Below, piece by piece: positions 7,890 through 16,796 of a stretch of 64,000 bases of DNA. Both the position numbers and the translations under genes were made by a program. The stretch lies in the NCBI RefSeq assembly GCF_010731875.1, contig NZ_AP022595.1:2294001-2358000 (forward strand). Direction: 5' to 3'. The notes beneath the pieces are model-generated. The model searched no databases, was not told the origin of the DNA, and saw nothing but the letters and a program-made list of their open reading frames with translations. The stretch is from Mycolicibacterium sarraceniae. Lineage in GTDB: Bacteria; Actinomycetota; Actinomycetes; Mycobacteriales; Mycobacteriaceae. The first letter of the stretch is position 1. Every line of letters starts with the position of its first letter.

Positions 7890-8792
7890 TTAGAAGTAGC
7901 GGGGGAACGGGCTCCAGTCGGGGTCGCGCTTCTCCAGGAACGCATCGCGACCCTCGACGGCCTCGTCGGTCATGTACGCCAGCCGGGTGGCCTCCCCGGC
8001 GAACAGCTGCTGGCCTACCAGGCCGTCGTCGAGCAGGTTGAAGGCGAACTTCAGCATGCGCTGGGCTTGAGGCGATTTGCCGTTGATCTCCTTGGCCCAC
8101 TGCACGGCCACGTTTTCCAGTTCGGCGTGGTCGACGATCTCATTGACCGCACCCATCTGGTGCATCTGTTCGGCGGTGTAGGGCCGGCCCAAGAAGAAGA
8201 TCTCGCGGGCGAACTTCTGCCCGACCTGGCGGGCCAGATAGGCACTGCCGTATCCGCCGTCGAAGCTGCCCACGTCGGCGTCGGTCTGTTTGAACCGGGC
8301 ATGCTCGCGGCTGGCCAGAGTCAGGTCGCAGACCACGTGCAGGCTGTGCCCGCCACCGGCGGCCCACCCGTTGACCACGCAGATGACGACCTTGGGCATG
8401 AAGCGGATGAGCCGCTGCACTTCCAGGATGTGCAGTCGGCCGGCGCGCGCCGGGTCGACGGTCTCGGCGGTTTCACCCGCGGCGTACTGGTAGCCGCTGC
8501 GGCCGCGGATACGCTGATCGCCGCCCGAGCAGAAGGCCCATCCGCCGTCCTTGGGGGATGGGCCGTTCCCGGTCAGCAACACCACGCCGACATCGGGCGA
8601 CATCCGGGCGTGGTCGAGAGCGCGGTAGAGCTCGTCGACGGTGTGTGGACGAAAAGCGTTGCGCACCTCGGGCCGGTCGAATGCCACCCGCACCGTTCCG
8701 TCGGAGACGTGGCGGTGGTAGGTGATATCGGTCAGGTCCTCGAAGCCGTCGATAGTGCGCCATTGCGACGGGTCAAACGGGTTATCGCTCAA
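7890..8792 (-). CDS. menB: 1,4-Dihydroxy-2-naphthoyl-CoA synthase
   Basis: MenB is the crotonase-fold enzyme that cyclises o-succinylbenzoyl-CoA to the bicyclic naphthoyl-CoA in menaquinone synthesis. Visible features are the oxyanion-hole segment AFCSGGDQRIRGRSGYQYA near residue 88, the VVNGWAAGGGHSLHVVCDLTLA helix-hole segment near 141, and the SFDGGYGSAYLARQVG segment carrying the active-site Asp. The C-terminal FLEKRDPDWSPFPRYF is the characteristic MenB ending. At 300 residues it is slightly shorter than the M. tuberculosis protein (314). It lies in the same order as in M. tuberculosis. Confidence 0.95.
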   Translation of the reverse strand: MSDNPFDPSQWRTIDGFEDLTDITYHRHVSDGTVRVAFDRPEVRNAFRPHTVDELYRALDHARMSPDVGVVLLTGNGPSPKDGGWAFCSGGDQRIRGRSGYQYAAGETAETVDPARAGRLHILEVQRLIRFMPKVVICVVNGWAAGGGHSLHVVCDLTLASREHARFKQTDADVGSFDGGYGSAYLARQVGQKFAREIFFLGRPYTAEQMHQMGAVNEIVDHAELENVAVQWAKEINGKSPQAQRMLKFAFNLLDDGLVGQQLFAGEATRLAYMTDEAVEGRDAFLEKRDPDWSPFPRYF

Positions 8793-8819
8793 GGCTTTTG
8801 AACTCCATCTGCTAGGGGG

Positions 8820-9062
8820 TCAAAACGGAAGACTGCGCACCCAGTCGGCGTCGGGAAATCCGCCGACGACATAGCGCTTCTCGTCGGCGGTGAACGGGGT
8901 GATCGGAGTGGACCGTGGCTTGCCCGACATCCGGCCGGGAACAGTCAGCACCATCGGGCCTTCGGTCCCGCCGACCGGGATACCGAGGCGCATCGCGGTC
9001 ATGAAGATCTTGTTCATCGGCTTGAGCCACCAGGGCGGTCGAATGCGCTCGGTGTCGGCCAT
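8820..9062 (-). pseudogene. Truncated deazaflavin-dependent nitroreductase-family protein
   Basis: The 80 remaining residues carry the N-terminal half of the F420-binding split-barrel family (Ddn/DUF385): an amphipathic WWLKPMNKIFMTAMRLG helix, the LTVPGRMSGKPRSTPI strand pair and YVVGGFPDADWVR. The family normally continues with a further 50-70 residues after the last motif; here the frame ends in SLPF and a stop only 27 bases before menB. Either a deletion or a frameshift removed the C-terminal half. ATG 9062 is preferred because MADTER fits a normal start. Confidence 0.6.
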
Positions 9063-9161
9063 GCCCACGAAATTACGCCTACCCGAGAATGCCCCGCCAA
9101 ACGGTCACCTTGCCTTTAACAACAGCCACACCGTTCACGCTCGAATCATGTGTCGCACCAC

Positions 9162-9405
9162 ATGAGTGCGTCGGAGGCTGACAGTGGTCAGGCGCAGTAT
9201 TTCCGGTGCATCCTCGCCGAGCGACGGGCCGAGCTCGACGCCCGGCTGGCCGGTGATGCGCGACGATTGGCGGCCCGGCACTGATCTTGGAGCACCTGCG
9301 GGGTGAAGTCGATCCGGTATCGGATCGCGAATGGAGCGTCAACGCAGCGAACTGGACCGGTTGTCGAGCGGCTTGGACGGATTGGTCGGCGCGGTCAGCA
9401 CCTGA
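9162..9405 (+). pseudogene. Degraded small coiled-coil protein gene
   Basis: Two short frames read like pieces of one small helical protein. ATG 9162 to TGA 9284 gives 40 residues including LAERRAELDARLAGDARRL. A second frame from ATG 9331 to TGA 9405 gives ERQRSELDRLSSGLDGLVG. Both are charged, heptad-like, and in different frames; the segment between (about 9285-9330) has stops in each frame. Small proteins with ERR-EL-R patterns are common in mycobacteria. I cannot name the family. The 3' end overlaps the end of the convergent HAD gene by 11 bases. Confidence 0.3.
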
Positions 9406-10084
9406 TCCCGCGCTCGCGCAGTGGCGCGATGAGCCCGGTCGGGCGTTCGGCCACCGGCAGCGGGTCCACCAGGATGAAGTCGCAGCCGATGTTTGCGGCG
9501 GCGCCGTCGTTCTCGCGGCTGTCGCCGACCATCACCGCCTCGTCCGCAGCGACGCCGAGTCGCTGCAGTGCGATCTCAAAGATTCCCGGATTAGGTTTGA
9601 CCACACCGACTTCGAAGGACAGGACGAACTCGTCGGCGTCGGCACCGGCGGCGCGGAACGCCGGTCGAATGTCGAACGCGATATTGGAGACGATGGCAGT
9701 GGGTACGCTGTTCGCTTTCAGCGACCGCAACACCTCGACGGTGTCCGGGTACGGCACCCAGGACGCCGGATCGATCGCCTGTCGATACAGCTCGTTGGCG
9801 TGGTGGTCGGGCAGGCCGGCGTCGCGCAACGCGTGCAGGTAGGCCTCACGGTGCAGGACCGGGGCTAGGTCGCGGTTGACCCAGGCTCGGTGGGCCTCCT
9901 CGGTTCTGGTCACCGAACCCCCGGTGGGGTGGGTGAGGCGTTCCATCAGCTCGGCCTGGACGTGCGCGTCCACGGCGTGGCGGCCGTCGTCGTCGATCAC
10001 TTCCATCCCGTCGAACCAGCTGTCGTCCTCCTCGAGGCGAAACAGGGTGCCGGAGAAGTCGAACAGGACCGCGCGAAGAGGCAT
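9395..10084 (-). CDS. HAD-superfamily hydrolase
   Basis: This 229-residue protein has the haloacid-dehalogenase motifs: motif I FDFSGTLF at residue 8-15, motif II VSNIAF near residue 135, the motif III Lys in VGVVKPNPGIF near 158, and motif IV VMVGDSRENDG near 184. In motif I the second Asp (general acid in phosphatases, DxDxT) is Ser, as in several uncharacterised mycobacterial members, so the reaction may not be ordinary phosphate hydrolysis. A helical cap lies between motifs I and II. The substrate is unknown. Convergent with the small remnant at 9162-9405. Confidence 0.85.
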   Translation of the reverse strand: MPLRAVLFDFSGTLFRLEEDDSWFDGMEVIDDDGRHAVDAHVQAELMERLTHPTGGSVTRTEEAHRAWVNRDLAPVLHREAYLHALRDAGLPDHHANELYRQAIDPASWVPYPDTVEVLRSLKANSVPTAIVSNIAFDIRPAFRAAGADADEFVLSFEVGVVKPNPGIFEIALQRLGVAADEAVMVGDSRENDGAAANIGCDFILVDPLPVAERPTGLIAPLRERGIRC

Positions 10085-10104
10085 TGCCCCATCCTTGCAC
10101 CGGT

Positions 10105-10419
10105 CTAGTCTGCGACAAGGTCAAGATGCCGACCGTTCCCCGTGCGGTGGCGATCGCGTTGAGGGACCCTCGCAGCGATCCGTTCCGACCGTGGGATCGC
10201 CGGCTGGTCCTTGGTACGCAGCAACAGCATCAGCACATCGACGGCCTTGTTGTACTGCTCGCGATCCACGTAGAGCTGCTTACCCGACGCGGCGGCACCC
10301 CTGCGACCGCTCGGCTTGGCCTAGTAGGCACCAATGTCGTTGTCGCCCAAGAGGTCGAGTACCGGCCGGGCGTCAGCGTCTTCTAGCTCGGCGATGATCA
10401 CCCAGGTATCGGCCGACAC
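10105..10419 (-). pseudogene. Small conserved hypothetical gene interrupted by an in-frame amber codon
   Basis: From GTG 10419 the frame reads MSADTWVIIAELEDADARPV and reaches NDIGAY, then a TAG at 10321-10323, and continues without another stop for 71 codons (QLYVDREQYNKAVDVLMLLL and onward) to TAG at 10105-10107. Both halves read as one protein of about 104 residues with a small alpha/beta character, similar to short actinobacterial proteins with a LYVD...YNKAVDVLMLFL ending. The downstream half has no start of its own. A single base change is enough to explain the interruption. No function is known. Confidence 0.55.
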
Positions 10420-10645
10420 GTCGTTGTCCAGGCCACCGGGCGGCAGCCACTACATGAGGTCGCGCTCTTTGAGGTACTCGAGCAAGATCACCCGGGACAA
10501 CATCACTCGAGTATGTGCGTCGGGGCTTGCCGAGGGCACGCGATGGCAGCTCTGCGCTCCCGTAGGGTCGACCGTAAACTTGCTTATCCGGAAGTATTGC
10601 TGGCAGTCAAGGGCTGCCCGCAGTTGCAGCCCGGGAAGGGAGTTG

Positions 10646-11914
10646 ATGTCGGACACAGGCGCGCCCGACGGTGCTTATCGGCTCCGGCAACTCATCGACC
10701 GACTGCCGGCGATGGTGGCGTACTGGGACGGCGACCTCCGCAACGTTGTCGCCAATGAGGCCCACAGGCAGTTCTTCGGCAAAACTCCGGCCGAGATTGC
10801 CGGCATGCACATCACTGAGTTGCTGGTCGGCGAGCTCGGTGAAGCAAGCCTGCCGTATGTGTACGCGGCGATGGCGGGCCAGGATCAGGTCTTCGAGAAG
10901 ACCTTGACCGATCACAACGGCGTCACCCGCCATGTGCAGGCGGCCTATCTACCCGACCTGGTCGACGGGCAGGTGCGCGGCCTCTACGTGCAAGTGGCCG
11001 ACGTGACCGAGAGGGTCGAGGCCGAGCGAGCCCGCGACGACGCGCAGCGGTTGTTCCAGATCAGTATGGACAATGCGCCGTTCGGGGAGGCGGTGTTCAC
11101 CCCAGCCGGGCAGGCCCTGTACGCCAACCCGGCACTGCGTCAGCTGGTGGGTCACCGACCGCACGACGAGGTCGTGCTCAGTTGTCGCGACGGCGTGCAC
11201 CCGGACGATCTCGCTGTGGCCGAACGAGATTGGTGCGAGTTGCTCGGTGGTTCGGTGCCAAAGGTCTCCACCGAGATGCGCTACGTCCGGCGCGACGGTG
11301 CCACGATCTGGGTGCAGCGCATCGCCGTGCTGGTGCCCGCGGCGCACAGCGGCACCGACATCGTGGTGGCGCAATTCCGGGACGTCACCGCCCGCCGAAA
11401 TGCTGAGGCTTGTCTTGCCCGGCTCGCGGAGACCGACCCGCTCACCGGGCTGTACAACCGGCACTCGCTGGTCGGCCGAATCACCGAATACCGCACGACC
11501 CGCACCGGCGCGTGGGTGGGTGCCGTGTTCATCGACCTCGATGGCTTCAAGCAGGTGAACGACGCCCATGGCCACGTCGCGGGCGATGCTGTGCTGGAAG
11601 CCGCGGCGCGCCGACTCAGAGCGGCGGTCACGCCCCACTCGGTCTACCGCTTCGGCGGCGACGAGTTCGTCGTCCTGCTGGTCGACGACGTCACTGAGTC
11701 TGCGGTGCAGCGGGTGGCCTACAACGTGCGGGCCGTTCTGAACGGCACATACCCCGTCGACGGCGGCGAGGTGACACTCACCGCGTCGGTGGGGTGGGCG
11801 TGTAGCCGAACCGGGGACGCCGCCGCACTGATCCGCGAGGCCGACATTGATATGTATCGGCACAAGGCGCGATCGAGAGGCGCGGCGGGTGCGTTACCCG
11901 ATGGCGCGCGCTGA
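10646..11914 (+). CDS. PAS-PAS-GGDEF diguanylate cyclase
   Basis: This 422-residue soluble signalling protein makes cyclic di-GMP if active. Two PAS domains lie at about residues 8-130 (IDRLPAMVAYWDGDLRNVVA) and 135-260 (NAPFGEAVFTPAGQALYA), then a GGDEF domain from LTGLYNRHSL to the end. The catalytic loop RFGGDEFVVLL is intact and the metal/substrate residues FIDLDGFKQVND are present. No RxxD inhibitory site precedes the GGDEF loop. No EAL domain is fused. ATG 10646 is chosen for the GGGAAGGGAG ribosome site upstream and because the first PAS domain starts directly after it. The 3' end overlaps fadD8 convergently by 21 bases. Confidence 0.9.
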   Translation: MSDTGAPDGAYRLRQLIDRLPAMVAYWDGDLRNVVANEAHRQFFGKTPAEIAGMHITELLVGELGEASLPYVYAAMAGQDQVFEKTLTDHNGVTRHVQAAYLPDLVDGQVRGLYVQVADVTERVEAERARDDAQRLFQISMDNAPFGEAVFTPAGQALYANPALRQLVGHRPHDEVVLSCRDGVHPDDLAVAERDWCELLGGSVPKVSTEMRYVRRDGATIWVQRIAVLVPAAHSGTDIVVAQFRDVTARRNAEACLARLAETDPLTGLYNRHSLVGRITEYRTTRTGAWVGAVFIDLDGFKQVNDAHGHVAGDAVLEAAARRLRAAVTPHSVYRFGGDEFVVLLVDDVTESAVQRVAYNVRAVLNGTYPVDGGEVTLTASVGWACSRTGDAAALIREADIDMYRHKARSRGAAGALPDGAR

Positions 11915-13495
11915 GCCTTCCCAGAACTGCGCCCGCACGGCCTTCTTGTCGGGCTTGCCCAGCGCGGTCACCGGCACCGAGTCGACGATGATCACCTGCT
12001 TGGGGGACTGCACCGAACCCTTGCGGTCCTTAACTGCTGCCTGAATCTCGGCGGTCAGCTTGGCCACCGACTCGTCGTCGCTGGGATGGTCGGGTCGCAG
12101 CACGACCACGGCGGTGACGGCCTCGCCCCACTTCTCGTCCGGTGTCCCGATCACACACACCTGCGCCACACCAGGATGCTCGGCGACGACGTCCTCGACC
12201 TCGCGGGGGAACACGTTGAACCCGCCGGTGACGATCATGTCCTTCACCCGGTCGACGATGAACCAGAAGCCGTCCTCGTCCTCGCGCGCCATATCACCGG
12301 TGTGCAGCCAGCCGTCCTTGAACGTCTTGGCCGTCTCCTCCGGCAAGTTCCAGTAGCCGCCGCTCAACAGCGGCCCCGAGACACAGATTTCGCCGACCTC
12401 GCCCTGGGCCACCTCGTTGCCGTCGGCGTCCAGCAGCGCGGTCCTGGCGAGGAGGGTGGGCCGCCCGCACGAGGTCAGCCGCTTCTCGTCGTGATCCTTC
12501 TTGGACAGGTACGAGATCGCCATCGGCGCCTCGGACTGCCCGTAGTACTGGGCGAAAATCGGGCCGAAGCGTCGGATCGCCTCGGCCAGCCGCACGGGGT
12601 TCATCGCCGAGGCACCGTAGTAGACGGTCTCCAGCGACGACAGGTCGCGGGTCTGCGAATCGGGATGATCCATCAGCGCGTAGATCATCGACGGCACCAG
12701 CATCGTCGCGGTGATCTTCTGCTCCTCGATCACCCGCAGCACATCGGCCGGATCGAACTTGGTCAGCACCACCAGTTCGCCGCCCTTGACCACGGTCGGC
12801 ACGAAGAAGGCCGCCCCGGCGTGCGACAGCGGGGTGCACATCAGGAATCGCGGGTTCTCTGGCCACTCCCACTCGGCGAGCTGGATGCTCGTCATCGAGG
12901 TGATCGACTGCGCGGTGCCCAGCACGCCCTTGGGCTTGCCGGTGGTGCCGCCGGTGTAGGCCATGCCGCCGACGTGATCGGGGGCAAGGTTGGCCGCCAC
13001 CAACGGCTGCGGCGCGTACTTGGCGGCCTCGGCGATCAGGTCCACCGCCGAATCGCCCAGTGCCTCCGGCGCCGGGCCGAGTGTCAGCACCTGCCTGAGG
13101 CCGGGCACCTTCTCCAGCAGACCCTGGGCCCGCTCGATGAAGGCCGGGGTGGGGTCGATGATCAGCGTCGTCACGCCGGCGTCGTTGAGCACGTATGCAT
13201 GATCATCGAGTGAGCCGAGAGGGTGTAGTGCCACGCGGCGGTAGCCCTGGGTCTGGCCGGCGCCGATGATCATCAGCACCTCGGGCCGGTTCAGCGACAG
13301 CAGCCCCGCCGTCGCACCGGATCCCGCGCCGAGCGCTTCGAAGGCCTGAATGTACTGGCTGATGCGGTCGGCGAGCTCGCCACCGGTCAGCGTGGTGTCA
13401 CCCAGGAACAGCACCGGCTTGTTCTTGTGGCGCTTCAGCGCGCCGACTGTGAGGTGGCCAGAATGCAGGGGATGGCGCAGCAGCTCGTCACTCAT
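11894..13495 (-). CDS. fadD8: Fatty-acid-CoA ligase FadD8
   Basis: This 533-residue member of the adenylate-forming enzymes would activate a carboxylic acid to its acyl-CoA via acyl-AMP. Motifs: the P-loop YTGGTTGKPKGVLG near residue 190, the YYGQSEAPMAI region near 300, the GWLHTGDMARED motif near 405 and the hinge VKDMIVTGGFNVFPREVE with the catalytic Lys in ALGKPDKKAVRAQFW at the C-terminus. ATG 13495 starts the family match. In M. tuberculosis, Rv0551c fadD8 has the same place upstream of the men genes. The acid substrate is unknown. Confidence 0.85.
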   Translation of the reverse strand: MSDELLRHPLHSGHLTVGALKRHKNKPVLFLGDTTLTGGELADRISQYIQAFEALGAGSGATAGLLSLNRPEVLMIIGAGQTQGYRRVALHPLGSLDDHAYVLNDAGVTTLIIDPTPAFIERAQGLLEKVPGLRQVLTLGPAPEALGDSAVDLIAEAAKYAPQPLVAANLAPDHVGGMAYTGGTTGKPKGVLGTAQSITSMTSIQLAEWEWPENPRFLMCTPLSHAGAAFFVPTVVKGGELVVLTKFDPADVLRVIEEQKITATMLVPSMIYALMDHPDSQTRDLSSLETVYYGASAMNPVRLAEAIRRFGPIFAQYYGQSEAPMAISYLSKKDHDEKRLTSCGRPTLLARTALLDADGNEVAQGEVGEICVSGPLLSGGYWNLPEETAKTFKDGWLHTGDMAREDEDGFWFIVDRVKDMIVTGGFNVFPREVEDVVAEHPGVAQVCVIGTPDEKWGEAVTAVVVLRPDHPSDDESVAKLTAEIQAAVKDRKGSVQSPKQVIIVDSVPVTALGKPDKKAVRAQFWEGSARAIG

Positions 13496-13682
13496 GGCGT
13501 CCACACTAGAACGTGTTCCAGTTAGGAAGGAAGGGCGGCTCGGTGAGTGACGTGAACACGCGGCTCCGTGACCGGCTGAGGTGCTCGACCCGGACGCCGA
13601 ATGGCGTGCACCCATCCGGTACGACGAACCCAACTTGATGATTCGCGGACATGTCCGTTTGCGCCGCGGCTAGCATCTGGCC

Positions 13683-15212
13683 ATGTCGGAGCAGCAGCAG
13701 GTCAGCGGCCTCGCCGCGACCATGACCATCGTGGCCATGGGGCTGGGCTACAGCATCACCGCCGCGGACCCGACGATCCTGTCGGCCAACCTCGCCGAGG
13801 TGCGCCACGGTCTGGGTTTCAGCCCCAGTACCGCCAGTTTCCTCGCCTGCTTGGCCACCCTCACGCTGGCCGCGGCGGTGCTCGGCGCGGGCGCGCTCGG
13901 CGACCTGTACGGCATGAAGCGGATGTTCGGGATCGGGTGTTACGGCTCGATCGGGTTCGGCGTGCTGGCGGCGGTGGCACCCAACGTGGCGGTGCTGACG
14001 TTCGCCCGGGCCGGCGTCGGCATTGCCTTCGCCTTCGTTCTGGGGTTGTCGCTGGCGATCATCAACGCGGTGTTCCCGGCGGGGCGCCGAGCCGCCGCTA
14101 TCGCCATGTACCTCGGCGTCGGCCACGCGCTCAGTGTGTTTCAGCCTGCGGTCGGAAGCTGGTTGGCGACTCATTTCGGTTGGCGCGCCTGCTTTCTGGT
14201 GACCCCCGTGCTCGCCGCGCTCACCCTGGTGCTGACCATTCGCTACGTGCCGGAGACGCTGCGCTGGCAGCGCAAGCTCGATGTGGTCGGGATCGTGTTG
14301 ATCGCGGTCGGGCTGATCCTGTTGATCCTGGGGCTTACTCAGCTGCAGGGCGGTTTCCACGTCAGCGCGCTGGTGCAGATCTTGGTCGGGATCGTGCTGG
14401 CGGTGCTGTTCGTGTTCTGGGAGTGGCGTACCGACCAGCCGGCGTTGGACATGCGCATCTTTGGATCCGGCCGGTTCAACGCCGCGGTGATCGCCGGTGC
14501 GACGTTCAACTTCCTGCAGGGCGGGGCCACCATCCTGTTCGCCTATTACCTGGTCACAATCCGCGGTGAGTCACCCGAGCTGCTGGGGCTGCTGCTTATC
14601 CCGGCGGTGCTGGTGGCCTCGCTGGCGGCCATGGTGGCGGGCCGCGCAGTGGGGCGGTTCGGCGAGCGTGGGGTGGTGATCGCGGGGCTGGCTATCCTGC
14701 TGGTGGGGATGGTGATGCTCGTCGTGCTCGACGCCCGCACCCCGGTCTGGGTCCTCGGTGTTGCGGTGGCGCTGAACGCGATTGGTGGTGCGGTGGTGCA
14801 GACCCCGCAATCCACAATCATGATGTCCAGTGCGCCGGCGGAGCTGGGTGGCGTCATCTCGGCGGTGAAACCTGCTGTCGGACAGGCCAGTTACTCGCTG
14901 GGGCCGGCGCTGTTCGCGCTGGTCGGTACTACGCTGTTCCTGCGCGACGGCCGGCACAAGCTGGAGGGGTCGGGGATCACCGAGGACCAGGCTCGCGACG
15001 CGTTGCGGGTCGCGCACGGGGGTGTGCCCGGTCCGGCGGCCGGTGCCGAGGTCTTGGACCCGGAGAAAGCCCGCTGGGTGGTGTCGGAGGCGACGCAGAG
15101 CTGGCTGACCGCCATCCACGATCTGAGCCTGATCATGGCAGTCGTGCCCGCTGTCGCAATCGTGGTCGCCTGGGTGCTGCTCCGGCCGAAAGCTGGCTCG
15201 TCCTCGGCCTGA
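13683..15212 (+). CDS. MFS transporter, 14-segment drug:H+ antiporter type
   Basis: This 509-residue protein has about fourteen hydrophobic segments. It shows MFS features: GALGDLYGMKRMFGIG (the loop 2-3 motif A) near residue 75, an ARAGVGIAFAF segment near 115 and GSWLATHFGWRACF near 158 typical of the DHA2 family. It probably exports a hydrophobic compound by proton antiport; the substrate cannot be deduced. It sits 18 bases upstream of an acyl-CoA synthetase gene and 187 bases from the divergent fadD8. In M. tuberculosis this interval carries Rv0552 (amidohydrolase), which I do not find. Confidence 0.85.
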   Translation: MSEQQQVSGLAATMTIVAMGLGYSITAADPTILSANLAEVRHGLGFSPSTASFLACLATLTLAAAVLGAGALGDLYGMKRMFGIGCYGSIGFGVLAAVAPNVAVLTFARAGVGIAFAFVLGLSLAIINAVFPAGRRAAAIAMYLGVGHALSVFQPAVGSWLATHFGWRACFLVTPVLAALTLVLTIRYVPETLRWQRKLDVVGIVLIAVGLILLILGLTQLQGGFHVSALVQILVGIVLAVLFVFWEWRTDQPALDMRIFGSGRFNAAVIAGATFNFLQGGATILFAYYLVTIRGESPELLGLLLIPAVLVASLAAMVAGRAVGRFGERGVVIAGLAILLVGMVMLVVLDARTPVWVLGVAVALNAIGGAVVQTPQSTIMMSSAPAELGGVISAVKPAVGQASYSLGPALFALVGTTLFLRDGRHKLEGSGITEDQARDALRVAHGGVPGPAAGAEVLDPEKARWVVSEATQSWLTAIHDLSLIMAVVPAVAIVVAWVLLRPKAGSSSA

Positions 15213-15230
15213 CGTGGCACTCTGGCCGGT

Positions 15231-16796
15231 ATGCAAGCACCGCAACCGCGCTTTCTCGACGACCGGCCGGCCTATTGGGCGCAACACAAGCCCGACGGTG
15301 AAGCGGTCAGCTACCTCGGCCGCCGCTGGACCTGGGCGCAGTGGGACGAGCGGATCCGCAGGCTGGCCGGTGCCCTGGCGGCCCGCGGTGTCGGGCGCGG
15401 TGACGTGGTGGCATTCCTGGACAAGAACCACCCGGCCTGTGTGGAGCTTCAACTGGCCGCGGCCTCGATCGGCGCGGCCACCGCGGTCATCAACTTCCGG
15501 CTGGCCGCCGACGAGATGGACTACGTCCTCAACGACTCGGGCGCCAAACTGCTGTTCGTCGGCACCGAACTGATCGGGGCCATCGACAAGATCCGCGACA
15601 AGCTGACCGACGTCGAGGACGTTATCGAGGTGACGCCCGAAGGTTCCGACGGTGACCAGTACGAGGCACTGCTGGCGGCGGCCACCCCGACCGGCCGCCC
15701 CGCCGAGGTCGACCCAGAGGACACCTGCCTGATCATGTATTCCTCGGGTACCACCGGCCGGCCCAAAGGTGTGGTGTTGTCGCAGCGAAACATTTTGGCG
15801 CACACGATCAACGCGGCCACCTTCGAGTTCGGCCCGGACGACAAGAACATGGTGGCGATGCCGCTGTTCCATGTCGGCGGGTCGGCGTATGTGCAGTACG
15901 GCATCCACGCCGGGATCCCGACGATCATGACGCGGGAGGCCGACGGCGCCTCGCTGGCCGGCGCGCTGCTGCAGGGCGCCAACCGCACCTTCCTGGTGCC
16001 GGCGGTGCTGGGCAAGGTGCTGGAATCCGGCGAGGATGCGGTCAAACTGTTCAGTGGCCTGCGCACGTTCGTCTACGGCGCCTCGCCGATGCCGCCGGCG
16101 CTGCTGAAGTCGGCGCTCAAGGCGTGGCCGGATACCGATTTCATCCAGGTGTACGGATTGACCGAGGTCTGTGGCGCGATCACCCAGCTGTCCCCGCAGG
16201 TGCACCGGGACGAGTCCCGCCCGGAGCGCATGGTCAGCGCCGGTCAGCCCTCCCGTGAGGTGGAGGTTCGGGTGGTGGACATCGACACTCTCGCCGAGGT
16301 GCCGACCGGCCAGCCGGGTGAATTGTGGTTCCGCACACCGCAGCTGATGAAGGGCTATCACAACAAGCCGGATGCCACTGCCGGGTCGATCACCGAGGAC
16401 GGCTGGTTCCGCAGCGGTGACATCGGCCGCGTCGACGAGGACGGCTTCATCTTTGTCGAAGACCGCCTCAAGGACATGATCATCTCCGGCGGCGAGAACA
16501 TCTACTCGGTCGAGGTCGAGCGGGCGCTGACCGATCACCCTGCGGTGCTCGACGCTGCGGTGTTCGGCGTCCCCGACGACAAATGGGGTGAGTCGGTCAA
16601 GGCGGTCGTCGAATTGTCCACTGGTGCTGAGACTTCCGAGGCCGAGCTGATCGCCTGGTGCCGGGAGCGGCTGGCGCACTACAAGTGCCCGCGCAGCGTC
16701 GAGATCACTCCGGTGCTGCCACGCAACCCCACCGGCAAGTTGCTCAAGCGCGACCTGCGCAACCCGTACTGGGAGAACCGCGACCGCGCGATCTGA
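15231..16796 (+). CDS. FadD-type acyl-CoA synthetase
   Basis: This 521-residue ligase contains the P-loop YSSGTTGRPKGVVLSQ near residue 171, the YGLTEVCGAI motif near 304, GWFRSGDIGRVDEDGF near 388 and DRLKDMIISGGENIYSVEVE near 409, ending with the catalytic Lys region PRNPTGKLLKRDLRNPYW. This corresponds to long-chain or medium-chain fatty acyl-CoA synthetases. Its TGA and the ATG of menC overlap by one base (TGATG), so it is coupled to menC. Its presence in the menC operon does not prove a role in menaquinone synthesis. Confidence 0.85.
   Translation: MQAPQPRFLDDRPAYWAQHKPDGEAVSYLGRRWTWAQWDERIRRLAGALAARGVGRGDVVAFLDKNHPACVELQLAAASIGAATAVINFRLAADEMDYVLNDSGAKLLFVGTELIGAIDKIRDKLTDVEDVIEVTPEGSDGDQYEALLAAATPTGRPAEVDPEDTCLIMYSSGTTGRPKGVVLSQRNILAHTINAATFEFGPDDKNMVAMPLFHVGGSAYVQYGIHAGIPTIMTREADGASLAGALLQGANRTFLVPAVLGKVLESGEDAVKLFSGLRTFVYGASPMPPALLKSALKAWPDTDFIQVYGLTEVCGAITQLSPQVHRDESRPERMVSAGQPSREVEVRVVDIDTLAEVPTGQPGELWFRTPQLMKGYHNKPDATAGSITEDGWFRSGDIGRVDEDGFIFVEDRLKDMIISGGENIYSVEVERALTDHPAVLDAAVFGVPDDKWGESVKAVVELSTGAETSEAELIAWCRERLAHYKCPRSVEITPVLPRNPTGKLLKRDLRNPYWENRDRAI

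Noticed and set aside
10450..10656. A 68-codon minus-strand gene upstream of the diguanylate cyclase
   Set aside because: It overlaps the ribosome site and start of the cyclase gene, has no recognisable features and no ribosome site.
13580..13680. Possible remnant of the Rv0552 amidohydrolase between fadD8 and the MFS gene
   Set aside because: A 34-codon stretch (EVLDPDAEWRAPIRYDEPNL) looks protein-like, but I could not connect it with any family.
14571..16679. A 702-codon open frame on the minus strand
   Set aside because: It is antisense to the MFS transporter and the FadD gene, both with clear motifs; its sequence is rich in Arg, Gln, His and Gly as expected for a GC-rich shadow frame.
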